DNA from: Bacteroidales bacterium
GTDB taxonomy: Bacteria > Bacteroidota > Bacteroidia > Bacteroidales > JAADJA01
Assembly (NCBI GenBank): GCA_029933495.1
Contig: JAOZOC010000078.1
Span: 1-10,116 of the forward strand
Direction: 5' to 3'
Length of the DNA stretch: 10,116 nucleotides
The position numbers and the translations under genes are program-made. Below the pieces are notes generated by a model, which saw only the letters and a program-made list of their open reading frames with translations, was not told the origin of the DNA and did no database searches. Below, piece by piece: positions 1 to 7,580 of the stretch. Position 1 is the stretch's first letter; every line of letters begins with the position of its first letter.

Positions 1-1
1 T

Positions 2-376
2 AAGAGGGAGACTTCAATCTATGGGAATATATCATTTGAGCAATATCTTGAAAAGTTAAAGCCGGAGTTTCCCGAAATGGAAATTGAATATTATCAAAGC
101 AATGTTGAAGGAGAAATTATCAACAAGCTGCACGAAAAAGGATTCTCGTATGACGGAATTATTTTAAATGCCGGAGGCTACACTCATACTTCGGTTGCAA
201 TTGCCGATGCTGTAAAGTCAATAAAAACACCGGTTGTGGAGGTTCATATTTCCAATATTTTTGCCAGAGAAGATTACAGGCATGTTTCACTCATTGCCCC
301 TGGAGCAAAAGGCTCCATAATAGGTTTCGGACTGGATTCATACAGACTTGCCCTGCTAGGTTTTGCTAAAAAGTGA
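2..376 (+). CDS. aroQ: 3-dehydroquinate dehydratase, type II (5' end outside window)
   Basis: The protein converts 3-dehydroquinate to 3-dehydroshikimate in the cytoplasmic shikimate pathway. The frame is open from base 2, so the gene enters from the left; 124 residues are visible and roughly the first 15 (the usual GPNLNLLG strand) are missing. Family landmarks in order: the KRE...IYG lid region, whose Tyr (bases 20-22) matches the catalytic Tyr of the family; QSNVEGEI; NAGGYTHTS with the substrate-binding Asn; VEVHISN with the catalytic His; FARE with the Arg that closes the site; and FGLDSYRLAL at the C-terminus. The ATG at 77 is internal, because homology continues upstream of it. The TGA stop lies two bases from the stop of the convergent glycosyltransferase gene, leaving no room for a terminator between them. 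Identity is very secure. Confidence 0.97.
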   Translation, partial: KRETSIYGNISFEQYLEKLKPEFPEMEIEYYQSNVEGEIINKLHEKGFSYDGIILNAGGYTHTSVAIADAVKSIKTPVVEVHISNIFAREDYRHVSLIAPGAKGSIIGFGLDSYRLALLGFAKK

Positions 377-378
377 TT

Positions 379-1401
379 CTACGAAAATTTTGTTTTGTCG
401 AGCTCCTCAAACTTCTTTTTACCTTTCAGAAAGTGTTCAAAAGCAATATTTTTTTGATAGATTTTTGAGACAGAATCGTGCTTTTGAGACTTTCTCTCCT
501 TTCTGAGTTCCGGGATCATTGCGAAAAAGCTCCAGTGAGCTTTCACAACGGCAACAAGGTTTTTAAAACCGCCGTCAACAAGAAACTTTAGTGCTGCCGC
601 GCCATCAAGGAATAGCCTGGCTATAAAAACCTTTAAAATCCTGTTCTGAGGCAGGTTTTTATACATCATTATACTATTGTTTCGCATATTCAGATAGGTC
701 TTTGTCCAGGATTGTTTTGGAAGGGTTCCACCACCAATATGAAAAACGGTTGAATCTCCGCAATACATTATCTTATAACCGTGTATCTTAGCACGCCAGC
801 AAAAGTCAATTTCCTCCATATGAGCAAAAAAGCGGGAATCAAGTCCGTCGAGGTTATGAAATATATCAGCTCTGACAAACATACAGGCGCCTGTAGCCCA
901 GAATATTTCCTTATTATCATCAAATTGTCCGTTGTCAGTTTCTAATGATTGAAAAATCCTTCCTCTGCAAAAAGGATAACCGTACTTATCGATGAATCCG
1001 CCTGCTGCTCCTGCATATTCGAATTTTTCTTTCTCGTAATAAGAGCGAAGCTTTGGCTGGGCTGCTGCTATCGTCTCGTCACTATCCATAAGCTCAATGA
1101 CAGGCTTTACCCAGTTTGGTGTTACCTCAATATCTGAATTCAGCAGCACATAGTATTTTGCCTCAACCTGGGCCAGAGCATCATTATAACCTTTTGCAAA
1201 ACCACCGTTCGATTCGTTTTGTATTATTCTGATGTCAGGAAAATTTTTTCTTAAAAAATCAACAGAGTCGTCAGACGAATCATTATCAGCAACAATAACT
1301 TCAGCATCATCCTTAGTATTAGCAATAACTCCGGGTAGAAAATCTTCAAGAAATTTTCTACCGTTCCAGTTCAATATGACTACTGCTGTTTTTACTGACA
1401 T
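379..1401 (-). CDS. Family 2 glycosyltransferase (GT-A fold, rhamnosyltransferase-like)
   Basis: A 340-residue inverting GT2 enzyme, expected to move a sugar from a nucleotide donor to a cell-surface glycan; the exact sugar and acceptor cannot be read from the sequence. Visible landmarks: the first strand VVILNWNG (residues 7-14), the nucleotide-binding ADNDSSDDSV (38-47), NGGFAKGYN (65-73), the metal-binding LLNSDIEV (86-93, with NSD in place of DxD), WATGACMFVR (168-177), and the likely catalytic-base motif HMEEIDFCWRA (194-204). This pattern matches the WbbL/RfbF-like group. From about residue 250 there are hydrophobic, probably amphipathic helices and then a very basic stretch (LRKERKSQK), which suggests attachment to the inner face of the membrane. 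The ATG at 1399-1401 is the first start upstream of the VVILNWNG strand. It stands alone rather than in a polysaccharide cluster. Confidence 0.93.
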   Translation of the reverse strand: MSVKTAVVILNWNGRKFLEDFLPGVIANTKDDAEVIVADNDSSDDSVDFLRKNFPDIRIIQNESNGGFAKGYNDALAQVEAKYYVLLNSDIEVTPNWVKPVIELMDSDETIAAAQPKLRSYYEKEKFEYAGAAGGFIDKYGYPFCRGRIFQSLETDNGQFDDNKEIFWATGACMFVRADIFHNLDGLDSRFFAHMEEIDFCWRAKIHGYKIMYCGDSTVFHIGGGTLPKQSWTKTYLNMRNNSIMMYKNLPQNRILKVFIARLFLDGAAALKFLVDGGFKNLVAVVKAHWSFFAMIPELRKERKSQKHDSVSKIYQKNIAFEHFLKGKKKFEELDKTKFS

Positions 1402-1459
1402 ATTAGTAAATTCATAAAATTGAAAAACGCGATAAAATTAGATAATTAATTCGGCCTGA

Positions 1460-1467
1460 CAAATATA
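1460..1467 (-). promoter_or_regulatory. Candidate -7 box for the glycosyltransferase gene
   Basis: On the minus strand these bases read TATATTTG, which matches the Bacteroidota sigma factor -7 consensus TAnnTTTG. The start codon is 58 bases downstream, so the leader would be about 50 nt. A TTTG lies upstream on the same strand (1482-1485), but the 14-base gap is shorter than the usual roughly 19, so the -33 element is unconvincing. Confidence 0.4.
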
Positions 1468-1480
1468 GAAACATAAAAAA

Positions 1481-1508
1481 GCAAATATTTTTTAAAGGCC
1501 ATATTTGC
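1481..1508. repeat. Perfect 8-bp inverted repeat between the divergent genes
   Basis: GCAAATAT (1481-1488) and ATATTTGC (1501-1508) are exact reverse complements around a 12-base spacer. The dyad lies just upstream of both candidate -7 boxes in the region shared by the glycosyltransferase gene and guaB, so it could be an operator. It is AT-rich, and an 8-bp match in AT-rich DNA can arise by chance. Confidence 0.4.
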
Positions 1509-1518
1509 TGAGTTGTAT

Positions 1519-1526
1519 TATCTTTG
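1519..1526 (+). promoter_or_regulatory. Candidate -7 box for guaB
   Basis: TATCTTTG followed by CGCAAATTT is a close fit to the Bacteroidota -7 element TAnnTTTG. Transcription would start near 1533, leaving a leader of about 20 nt before the ATG at 1553. No good TTTG -33 element sits at the expected 17-23-base spacing; there is only a T-run at 1488-1493. The start region is A/T-rich and has no Shine-Dalgarno sequence, which is normal in this phylum. Confidence 0.55.
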
Positions 1527-1552
1527 CGCAAATTTAAAATAATCCTATTATT

Positions 1553-3022
1553 ATGAGTTTTGAAAATGAAAAATTTACTGGTACAGGTCTTACTTATGAT
1601 GATGTTCTTTTAGTACCTTCGTATAGCGAAGTTCTTCCTCGCGAGGTTGATATATCAACAATGTTTACGAGAAATATCAAAATAAATATTCCCATTGTCT
1701 CGGCTGCTATGGATACTGTGACTGAGCATATTATGGCAATTGCGATGGCGCAGGTGGGTGGTATTGGTGTTCTGCATAAAAATATGAGTATTGAAAGCCA
1801 GGCTAATGAAGTCAGGAAAGTGAAGCGGGCAGAAAACGGGATGATAATAAATCCTATCACACTTCGCAAGGAAGCTTTTGTAAAAGATGCATTCGATATA
1901 ATGAAGGAGTACAATATTGGCGGAATTCCTGTTGTGGATGCAGAAAACAGATTAGTAGGTATTGTTACTAACCGTGATCTCCGTTTTGAGAAAAACCACA
2001 ATAAGCCTATTGTGAACATTATGACAACCGAAAATCTTATCACTACTACTGAATTTACTGATTTTGAGAAAGCAGCTGATATTCTACAGGAACATAAGAT
2101 TGAAAAACTTCCGGTTGTTGATGATGATTTTAAACTTGTTGGATTGATTACTTATAAGGATATTCTTAAAATAAAGGAGAGGCCAAATGCTTGTAAGGAT
2201 GAACGCGGACGGCTTCGGGTTGCTGCTGCTGTAGGTGTTGCCGCCGATACGGTCGAAAGAGTTGATGCCTTGGTTAATGCTGGTGTTGATGCTATCGTTA
2301 TTGATACGGCTCACGGGCATTCAAAAGGAGTAATGCGCATGGCTAAAATGATTAAGACATCTTATCCCAAAATTGAACTGATAGTTGGAAATATTGGAAC
2401 CCGTGAGGCTGCAAAAGACCTTGCAGATTTGGGTGTTGATGCTGTTAAAGTTGGCATCGGGCCGGGTTCAATATGCACAACAAGGATAATTGCCGGAATA
2501 GGAGTGCCACAACTAACTGCCATTTACGAGGTGGCTCAGGGATTAAAAGGAACCGGTGTCCCTGTTATTGCTGACGGAGGAATAAGATATACAGGTGATA
2601 TTGTTAAGGCCTTGGCTGCCGGAGCTCATACGGTTATGGCAGGGTCGCTGTTTGCCGGAGTTAGTGAGTCACCTGGCGAAACAATAATTTTTGAAGGAAG
2701 AAAATACAAAACGTATAGAGGTATGGGATCGATAGAAGCTATGCAGAAGGGCTCTAAAGATCGTTATTTTCAGGACGTTGAAGATGATATTAATAAACTT
2801 GTTCCTGAAGGAATTGTAGGACGGGTGCCTTATAAAGGAAGTTTGTCAGAAGTAATACATCAAATGGTTGGAGGCTTAAGAGCCGGAATGGGATATACAG
2901 GCTCACATGATATTAGCGTACTGCAAAGTGCAAAATTTACTAAGATTACAGTTGCAGGAGTTGCAGAAAGCCATCCTCACGATATTACAATCACTCGTGA
3001 GGCTCCAAACTATAGCAGGTAG
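1553..3022 (+). CDS. guaB: Inosine-5'-monophosphate dehydrogenase
   Basis: The protein oxidises IMP to XMP with NAD+, the committed step of guanine nucleotide synthesis in the cytoplasm. At 489 residues it is the normal full length. The N-terminal TYDDVLLVPSYSEVLP (14-29) and SAAMDTVTE (50-58) are typical. Two CBS domains (about 98-150 and 155-210) form the Bateman module, with GGIPVVD and EKLPVVD cores, and probably bind adenine or guanine nucleotides for allosteric control. The barrel resumes with the GPGSICTTRI loop, whose catalytic Cys is residue 308. It then shows the phosphate-binding IADGGI, the YRGMGS motif (388-393) and the mobile-flap Arg404-Tyr405 pair that activates water. Nothing is missing. 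The ATG at 1553 is well placed after the -7 box. The next gene on this strand has its own candidate promoter, so guaB is probably transcribed alone. Confidence 0.98.
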   Translation: MSFENEKFTGTGLTYDDVLLVPSYSEVLPREVDISTMFTRNIKINIPIVSAAMDTVTEHIMAIAMAQVGGIGVLHKNMSIESQANEVRKVKRAENGMIINPITLRKEAFVKDAFDIMKEYNIGGIPVVDAENRLVGIVTNRDLRFEKNHNKPIVNIMTTENLITTTEFTDFEKAADILQEHKIEKLPVVDDDFKLVGLITYKDILKIKERPNACKDERGRLRVAAAVGVAADTVERVDALVNAGVDAIVIDTAHGHSKGVMRMAKMIKTSYPKIELIVGNIGTREAAKDLADLGVDAVKVGIGPGSICTTRIIAGIGVPQLTAIYEVAQGLKGTGVPVIADGGIRYTGDIVKALAAGAHTVMAGSLFAGVSESPGETIIFEGRKYKTYRGMGSIEAMQKGSKDRYFQDVEDDINKLVPEGIVGRVPYKGSLSEVIHQMVGGLRAGMGYTGSHDISVLQSAKFTKITVAGVAESHPHDITITREAPNYSR

Positions 3023-3155
3023 TGTTAATTTTTGTTAAATGCTCTTGTGTATGTTTGTGGTTTAGTTTTTGTTTATGGCTTAATATATTGTGATTCAGAG
3101 GGTTTTAGCAGTTAAGGATTGTTTATTTCCTCTCTCATTATTATCCTAAAACAAT

Positions 3156-3163
3156 TATATTTG
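3156..3163 (+). promoter_or_regulatory. Candidate -7 box for the chaperone gene cluster
   Basis: TATATTTG followed by CAGCC matches TAnnTTTG and resembles the box before guaB. It would give a leader of about 60 nt to the ATG at 3233. No clear -33 TTTG is seen at the usual distance. The 210 bases between guaB and this cluster show no obvious terminator hairpin. Confidence 0.5.
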
Positions 3164-3232
3164 CAGCCTCATTAATCAAGTGTTAAAATGATAGTAAAAT
3201 TGAGAATATATTAAATAAACAAAATAGTAACA

Positions 3233-5218
3233 ATGAAAACAAATATGTTAAAGAGTATTTTAGTCGTTTTTGGATTGTTAATAGCTTTTACTTCAACAGC
3301 ACAGGACGACAGGACACTGGTAACCATTGCAGATGACAATATCAGCGTTGATGATTTTATGCGGGTGTACAAAAAGAATAATGTTAAGGATGATACAATT
3401 GATAAGAAATCCGTTAAGGAGTATCTTCAGTTGTATATCAATTTTAAATTAAAGGTTATGGAGGCCGAAACTCTTGGCATGGATACTGCTGCTGCCTTTG
3501 TTAAAGAGCTTGATGGCTATCGTGAGCAACTTGCTGAGCCTTATTTTGTTGATGAGTCAATTATTGATAAACTGCTTAAGGAGGCTTATGAGCGCAGCAA
3601 GGAAGATATTAGGGCGAGTCATATTCTTATCAGGGTTGGGCCAAATGCTATACCTGAAGATACTTTGGAAGCATTCAGTAAGATTTTGGAAGCAAAAGTG
3701 AGAATAGAAAAAGGTGAATCATTTGCGGATGTTGCAAGAGATGTCTCGGAAGATCCTTCTGCACGGGAAATAAAAGGACGAAACGGTCAGGTCAGGCCCG
3801 GTAATGGTGGTGATCTTGGATACTTTACAGTTTTCGATATGGTCTATGCCTTCGAAACCGGGGCTTATAATACTCGAAAAGGTGAAATGTCTATTCCGGT
3901 ACGTTCTGATTATGGTTATCATTTAATATATGTAAAAGAGAGAATTCCTGCGCTTGGCGAAATGCAGGTTGCACACCTCTTCCTGAAAATGCCTCTGGAT
4001 GCTACTCATGAGGATTCAGTTTATGTAGAGAAGAGGATAGACTCTCTGTATCAGAGAATACAAAACGGGGAAAAGTTTGAAGACCTTGTTAAAGAGTATT
4101 CTGATGATAAAGGTTCTGCTCCCTCAGGTGGAGTGCTTCCAAAATTCAACGTGAACAGGATGGTTCCGGAATTTATTGGAGCTATTTCCGAGTTGCCTGA
4201 TTCAGGTTCTATTTCAAAACCTGTGATTACGTTGTATGGCTGGCATATCATTAAACTAATTAGCAAGACAGGTGTTAAATCATTCGAGGATTCTGAAAAG
4301 GATCTGGGAAAGAAGATTAAGAAAGACCAACGTTCGCAGTTAAGTACAGAGGTTATCATTGCAAGAATAAAAAAAGATTATGGTTATAAGGAAAATGAAG
4401 ATGGGCTCGCTAAAATGTACCCGCTTGTTGACTCCTCCATCTTTCAGGGCAAATGGATAGTTCCAGAAAAGGAAAATATGGGATTCGTCGTGTTCACACT
4501 TGGTGACCGTGTTTATTCTCAAACCGAATTTGCTAAATACATTGCCGAACATCAGACAATCGGAAAAGATGAAAAGATTGATGAGTTTGTAAATCGTATT
4601 TTTAAAGATTTTGTAAATGAGCGATGCAAACAATATGAAAACAGCAGGCTTGAGGATAAGTATCCTGAGTTCAAAGCAATTGTTGAAGAATATCGCGACG
4701 GAATTCTGCTGTTTGACCTTACCGATGAAAAAGTCTGGTCGAGAGCAGTAAAAGATACTGCCGGCCTTAAAAATTACTATGAGGAACACAGAGGAGAATT
4801 TATGTGGGAAAAGCGTCTTGATGCCACTATCTACACTATTAGTGATACAGCTTATGTTAGCTCTATAAAAGAACTTGTTAATAAAGGATTGTCAGATGAT
4901 GAAATTCTGAATCAATTTGGCCGGGATTCGCTTAATGTATTGACTATTACTAGTAAGAAATTCTCAGAAGGCGATAATGACATTATTGATAAGATAAAAT
5001 GGAAAAAGGGTATTACCGATAATATGACCCAAAACGGCAAAACCGTATTTGTGGTTGTTCATGGAAAAATTGCACCTGAACCAAAATCTTTCAATGAGGC
5101 AAAAGGCCTTATAACAGCAGCATATCAGGATTATCTTGAAAAGGAATGGATACAGCAACTCAGAGGGAAATATCCTGTTACTATTAATGAAGAGGTCTTA
5201 AATTCGATTACTAAATAG
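3233..5218 (+). CDS. Periplasmic peptidyl-prolyl isomerase with two parvulin (PpiC) domains
   Basis: A 661-residue exported protein that probably helps fold or escort outer-membrane and secreted proteins. An N-terminal signal peptide (MKTNMLKSILVVFGLLIAF..., likely cut near residue 23, after the STA) has no lipobox Cys. Residues 27-122 form a charged helical segment like the SurA N-terminal region. The first parvulin domain (about 125-235) has SHILIRV, GGDLGYF (192-198) and YGYHLIYV (227-234). It carries an insertion of about 10 residues before the GGDLG motif. The second (about 244-345) has VAHLFLKM, SGGVLPKF (298-305) and YGWHIIKL (335-342). The last roughly 310 residues are helical, rich in Lys, Glu and Asp, and hold no domain I recognise. 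Prolyl isomerase activity is inferred from the family. It is the first gene of a same-strand run leading to a lipoprotein gene, a SurA-like gene and moxR. The TAG stop is in the same frame as the next gene. Confidence 0.9.
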   Translation: MKTNMLKSILVVFGLLIAFTSTAQDDRTLVTIADDNISVDDFMRVYKKNNVKDDTIDKKSVKEYLQLYINFKLKVMEAETLGMDTAAAFVKELDGYREQLAEPYFVDESIIDKLLKEAYERSKEDIRASHILIRVGPNAIPEDTLEAFSKILEAKVRIEKGESFADVARDVSEDPSAREIKGRNGQVRPGNGGDLGYFTVFDMVYAFETGAYNTRKGEMSIPVRSDYGYHLIYVKERIPALGEMQVAHLFLKMPLDATHEDSVYVEKRIDSLYQRIQNGEKFEDLVKEYSDDKGSAPSGGVLPKFNVNRMVPEFIGAISELPDSGSISKPVITLYGWHIIKLISKTGVKSFEDSEKDLGKKIKKDQRSQLSTEVIIARIKKDYGYKENEDGLAKMYPLVDSSIFQGKWIVPEKENMGFVVFTLGDRVYSQTEFAKYIAEHQTIGKDEKIDEFVNRIFKDFVNERCKQYENSRLEDKYPEFKAIVEEYRDGILLFDLTDEKVWSRAVKDTAGLKNYYEEHRGEFMWEKRLDATIYTISDTAYVSSIKELVNKGLSDDEILNQFGRDSLNVLTITSKKFSEGDNDIIDKIKWKKGITDNMTQNGKTVFVVVHGKIAPEPKSFNEAKGLITAAYQDYLEKEWIQQLRGKYPVTINEEVLNSITK

Positions 5219-5227
5219 ACGCAAAAT

Positions 5228-6079
5228 TTGTATTTTTTCAGGAACATAACTATATTACTATTGTTTGCTCTGGCGTTAAACTCTTGCAATGTGCCAAAGC
5301 AATCAGATGAGAATGTTCTTGCCAGAGTTTATGATGATTATCTTTATGAATCTGACCTGAAGGGGATTGTCCCTGAAGGAACAAATGTGAAAGACAGTAT
5401 TGCAATTGTCTGGAATTATGTAAATAGCTGGATTGTTGAAAAGCTTGAACTTAGCAAGGCACGCAGGAATTTGCTTGATGAAGATATGCAATTTGAGAAG
5501 CAGCTTGAAGAATATCGTAACTCTCTTATAATTTATCAATACGAATCAAAGCTTGTGAGCCAGACACTGGATACTGTTGTAAGTGATGTCGAAATAGAAG
5601 AGTATTACGATAAAAATATTGGAAGTTTTCAGCTTAAAGATAATATTGTCAAGGGGTTTTATGCACGTTTTAAGGAGGATAATCCAAATATTCCAAAGAT
5701 TAGAAAATTCTTCTATTCCAATAAGCCAGACGCGATGGATTCTCTGGAGATGTATATAGAAAAGTATTCAAATCTATATTTTCTGGATGACGAAACCTGG
5801 ATTCTGTTCAACGATTTGTTGAAATTTGTACCTATTCAGACATATAATGAGGAGGCATATTTACAAAATCACAGGAAGATTGAACTAAAGGTTGAACCAC
5901 ATGTTTACCTGGTTAGTATATCCGATTTTAAAATAAAAGAGAGTGTTTCTCCTTTAAGTTTTGAAAAAGAAAAGATCCGGCAGATTATAATTAATAAGAG
6001 GAAACTCGAAATAATAAATCGTATGCGGGAAGAGATATTTCAGACGGCTCAGCAGCAGGACGATTTTGAAATATACTAA
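5228..6079 (+). CDS. SurA-N-like lipoprotein without a parvulin domain
   Basis: A 283-residue predicted lipoprotein. The signal sequence ends in ALALNSC, with the lipidated Cys at residue 20. The start must be the TTG at 5228: the only in-frame codons between it and the upstream TAG are ACG, CAA and AAT, and the next in-frame ATG is residue 88, far inside the fold. The body begins LARVYDDYLYESDLKG (31-46), which resembles the SurA N-terminal strand-helix start, and continues with helices (52-135, including VEIEEYYDKN). No parvulin signature (GGxLG, GxHII) is visible. The C-terminal helix (245-277) resembles the SurA tail that packs back on the N-terminal core. I infer a non-catalytic partner of the two parvulins on either side. 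Such proteins in this phylum are often labelled peptidyl-prolyl isomerases although the catalytic domain is absent. It starts 9 bases after the previous stop, so translation is probably coupled. Confidence 0.82.
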   Translation: MYFFRNITILLLFALALNSCNVPKQSDENVLARVYDDYLYESDLKGIVPEGTNVKDSIAIVWNYVNSWIVEKLELSKARRNLLDEDMQFEKQLEEYRNSLIIYQYESKLVSQTLDTVVSDVEIEEYYDKNIGSFQLKDNIVKGFYARFKEDNPNIPKIRKFFYSNKPDAMDSLEMYIEKYSNLYFLDDETWILFNDLLKFVPIQTYNEEAYLQNHRKIELKVEPHVYLVSISDFKIKESVSPLSFEKEKIRQIIINKRKLEIINRMREEIFQTAQQQDDFEIY

Positions 6080-6131
6080 TTTGTGAAATAAAATGGGCTG
6101 GTTGGTGTTATTTACATAAAATATTGCATTG

Positions 6132-7505
6132 ATGAATTATCGTATTATTATTATATCATTTTTTTATCTGATTTTCTCAGGAACTGTTTTTTCTCAGGAT
6201 GAACAACAAGATCAGCCTCAGGGCGAGCTGGTTGATGAAGTTATTGCTATTGTGGGTAGTAATATTATTTTAAAGTCTGATATTGAGGCTCAATATATTC
6301 AGTTTCGGATGCAACAGGGAGGTGCTGCCGGTGGTGAATCATCGGTAAAATGCAATATTATGGAATCAATGTTGCGACAAAAATTATTGTTAAGTCAGGG
6401 TGAACTCGACAGTGTGGAGGTTTCTGATATGCAGGTTGAATCGGAGATGGACAGAAGACTCAGATATTATATCAAGCAATTCGGCTCACAGGAAAAACTG
6501 GAAGAGTTTTATCAGCAGTCGATATTTGAAATAAAGGATGAATTCAGAGGTCTGATAAAACAGCAGATGATGATGGAGACGGTTCAGAATTCGATAACCA
6601 TGGATGTAACCGTTACTCCTTCTGAGGTGCGTTCTTTTTATAAAGATATTCCAAAAGATAGTCTGCCACTGATAAATTCGGAAGTGGAGTTGATACAAAT
6701 TGTAAAAAAACCTCCAATAAACCCGGAGGAGAGAGAACGAATTCGTAATAAACTACTTGAACTTAGAAAACGTGTCCTTGGTGGAGAGAGTTTTGCAACA
6801 CTTGCTATTCTTTACTCTGAGGATCCAGGGTCTGCTAAAAGCGGTGGTGAACTTGGATTTGTAGGACGTGGCGAATTGTACCCCGAGTTTGAGGCGGTAG
6901 CTTTTAATCTGAAAGAAGGTGAAGTCTCTGATATACTCGAAACAGAAGCAGGTTTTCATATTATTCAGATGATTGAGAGGCGTGGTGATTATATCAATGT
7001 CAGGCATATTCTGCTACAGCCGAAAGTGTCACCTTTAGATTTGATGAAAGCTAAAAATGAACTGGATAGTATTGCCGGCCTGATTGAAGAAGGAAAATAT
7101 ACTTTTGAAGAATCTGTTGCTGAGTTTTCTGATGACCCCAGTAAAAATAACGGTGGGCTTCTGATTAATCCAAATACTGGTACTTCCGTATTTGAGGCGG
7201 ATGAGCTTGATCCGAAGGTCTTCTTTGTTATTGATAAACTTGAAGTGGGGGAAATATCTGCTCCGGTTCCTTTCAAAACTGATGATAATAAGGATGCGTA
7301 CAGGATTTTGTATCTTAAAAAACGTACCGAACCCCACAAGGCAAATCTGAAAGACGATTATGATAAAATACAAATGTGGGCTCTTGAACAGAAAAAGCAA
7401 GAAGTAATTCAGGATTGGGTAGCTGTGAAGATTGATAAGACTTTTATAAAAATTAATGATAGTTATAAAGATTGTGAGTTTGCTAATAATTGGTTTAAAA
7501 AATAG
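6132..7505 (+). CDS. surA: SurA-like periplasmic chaperone / peptidyl-prolyl isomerase
   Basis: A 457-residue exported chaperone, expected to carry unfolded outer-membrane proteins across the periplasm to the BAM complex. I chose the ATG at 6132; a TTG directly before it would only add one residue. The signal peptide covers about residues 1-21 (MNYRIIIISFFYLIFSG..., ending FSQ) without a lipobox. The SurA N-terminal module runs from VDEVIAIVGSNIILKSDIE (34-52) to about 155, including the long helix RQKLLLSQ. Parvulin domain 1 (about 184-284) has ELIQIVKK, SGGELGFVGRGELYPEFE (237-254) and GFHIIQMIE (274-282). Parvulin domain 2 (about 290-398) has VRHILL and NNGGLL but a longer insertion and a less canonical YRILYL in place of GxHII. 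The C-terminal helix follows. The order matches SurA family architecture, and the length is close to the E. coli protein. It lies 52 bases after the lipoprotein gene. Confidence 0.92.
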   Translation: MNYRIIIISFFYLIFSGTVFSQDEQQDQPQGELVDEVIAIVGSNIILKSDIEAQYIQFRMQQGGAAGGESSVKCNIMESMLRQKLLLSQGELDSVEVSDMQVESEMDRRLRYYIKQFGSQEKLEEFYQQSIFEIKDEFRGLIKQQMMMETVQNSITMDVTVTPSEVRSFYKDIPKDSLPLINSEVELIQIVKKPPINPEERERIRNKLLELRKRVLGGESFATLAILYSEDPGSAKSGGELGFVGRGELYPEFEAVAFNLKEGEVSDILETEAGFHIIQMIERRGDYINVRHILLQPKVSPLDLMKAKNELDSIAGLIEEGKYTFEESVAEFSDDPSKNNGGLLINPNTGTSVFEADELDPKVFFVIDKLEVGEISAPVPFKTDDNKDAYRILYLKKRTEPHKANLKDDYDKIQMWALEQKKQEVIQDWVAVKIDKTFIKINDSYKDCEFANNWFKK

Positions 7506-7580
7506 TTGAACCACTCCAAAACGCATAACAAATAACATCCTCCTTTGCACTTCGTGCTTTGGCGGACAAATATAACATTT

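Noticed and set aside
1594..2043. A 149-codon ORF antisense to guaB, and similar antisense ORFs within the parvulin genes.
   Set aside because: They are shadows of strongly conserved coding sequence on the plus strand and show no plausible start region or domain.
5285..5315. A surface-export signal after the lipobox Cys (NVPKQSDEN).
   Set aside because: The acidic run is several residues away from the Cys and does not match the known Lys- or Ser-plus-acidic signals placed right after it; a periplasm-facing lipoprotein fits the chaperone context better.
7548..7558. A GCAC-TTC-GTGC hairpin before moxR as an operator or attenuator.
   Set aside because: A four-base-pair stem is too short to support, and the flanking TTTG boxes lack the TA of a -7 element.
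7545..7580. Extension of MoxR to the TTG at 7545.
   Set aside because: The extra residues are unlike MoxR N-termini, while the ATG at 7581 gives a standard N-terminus and length.
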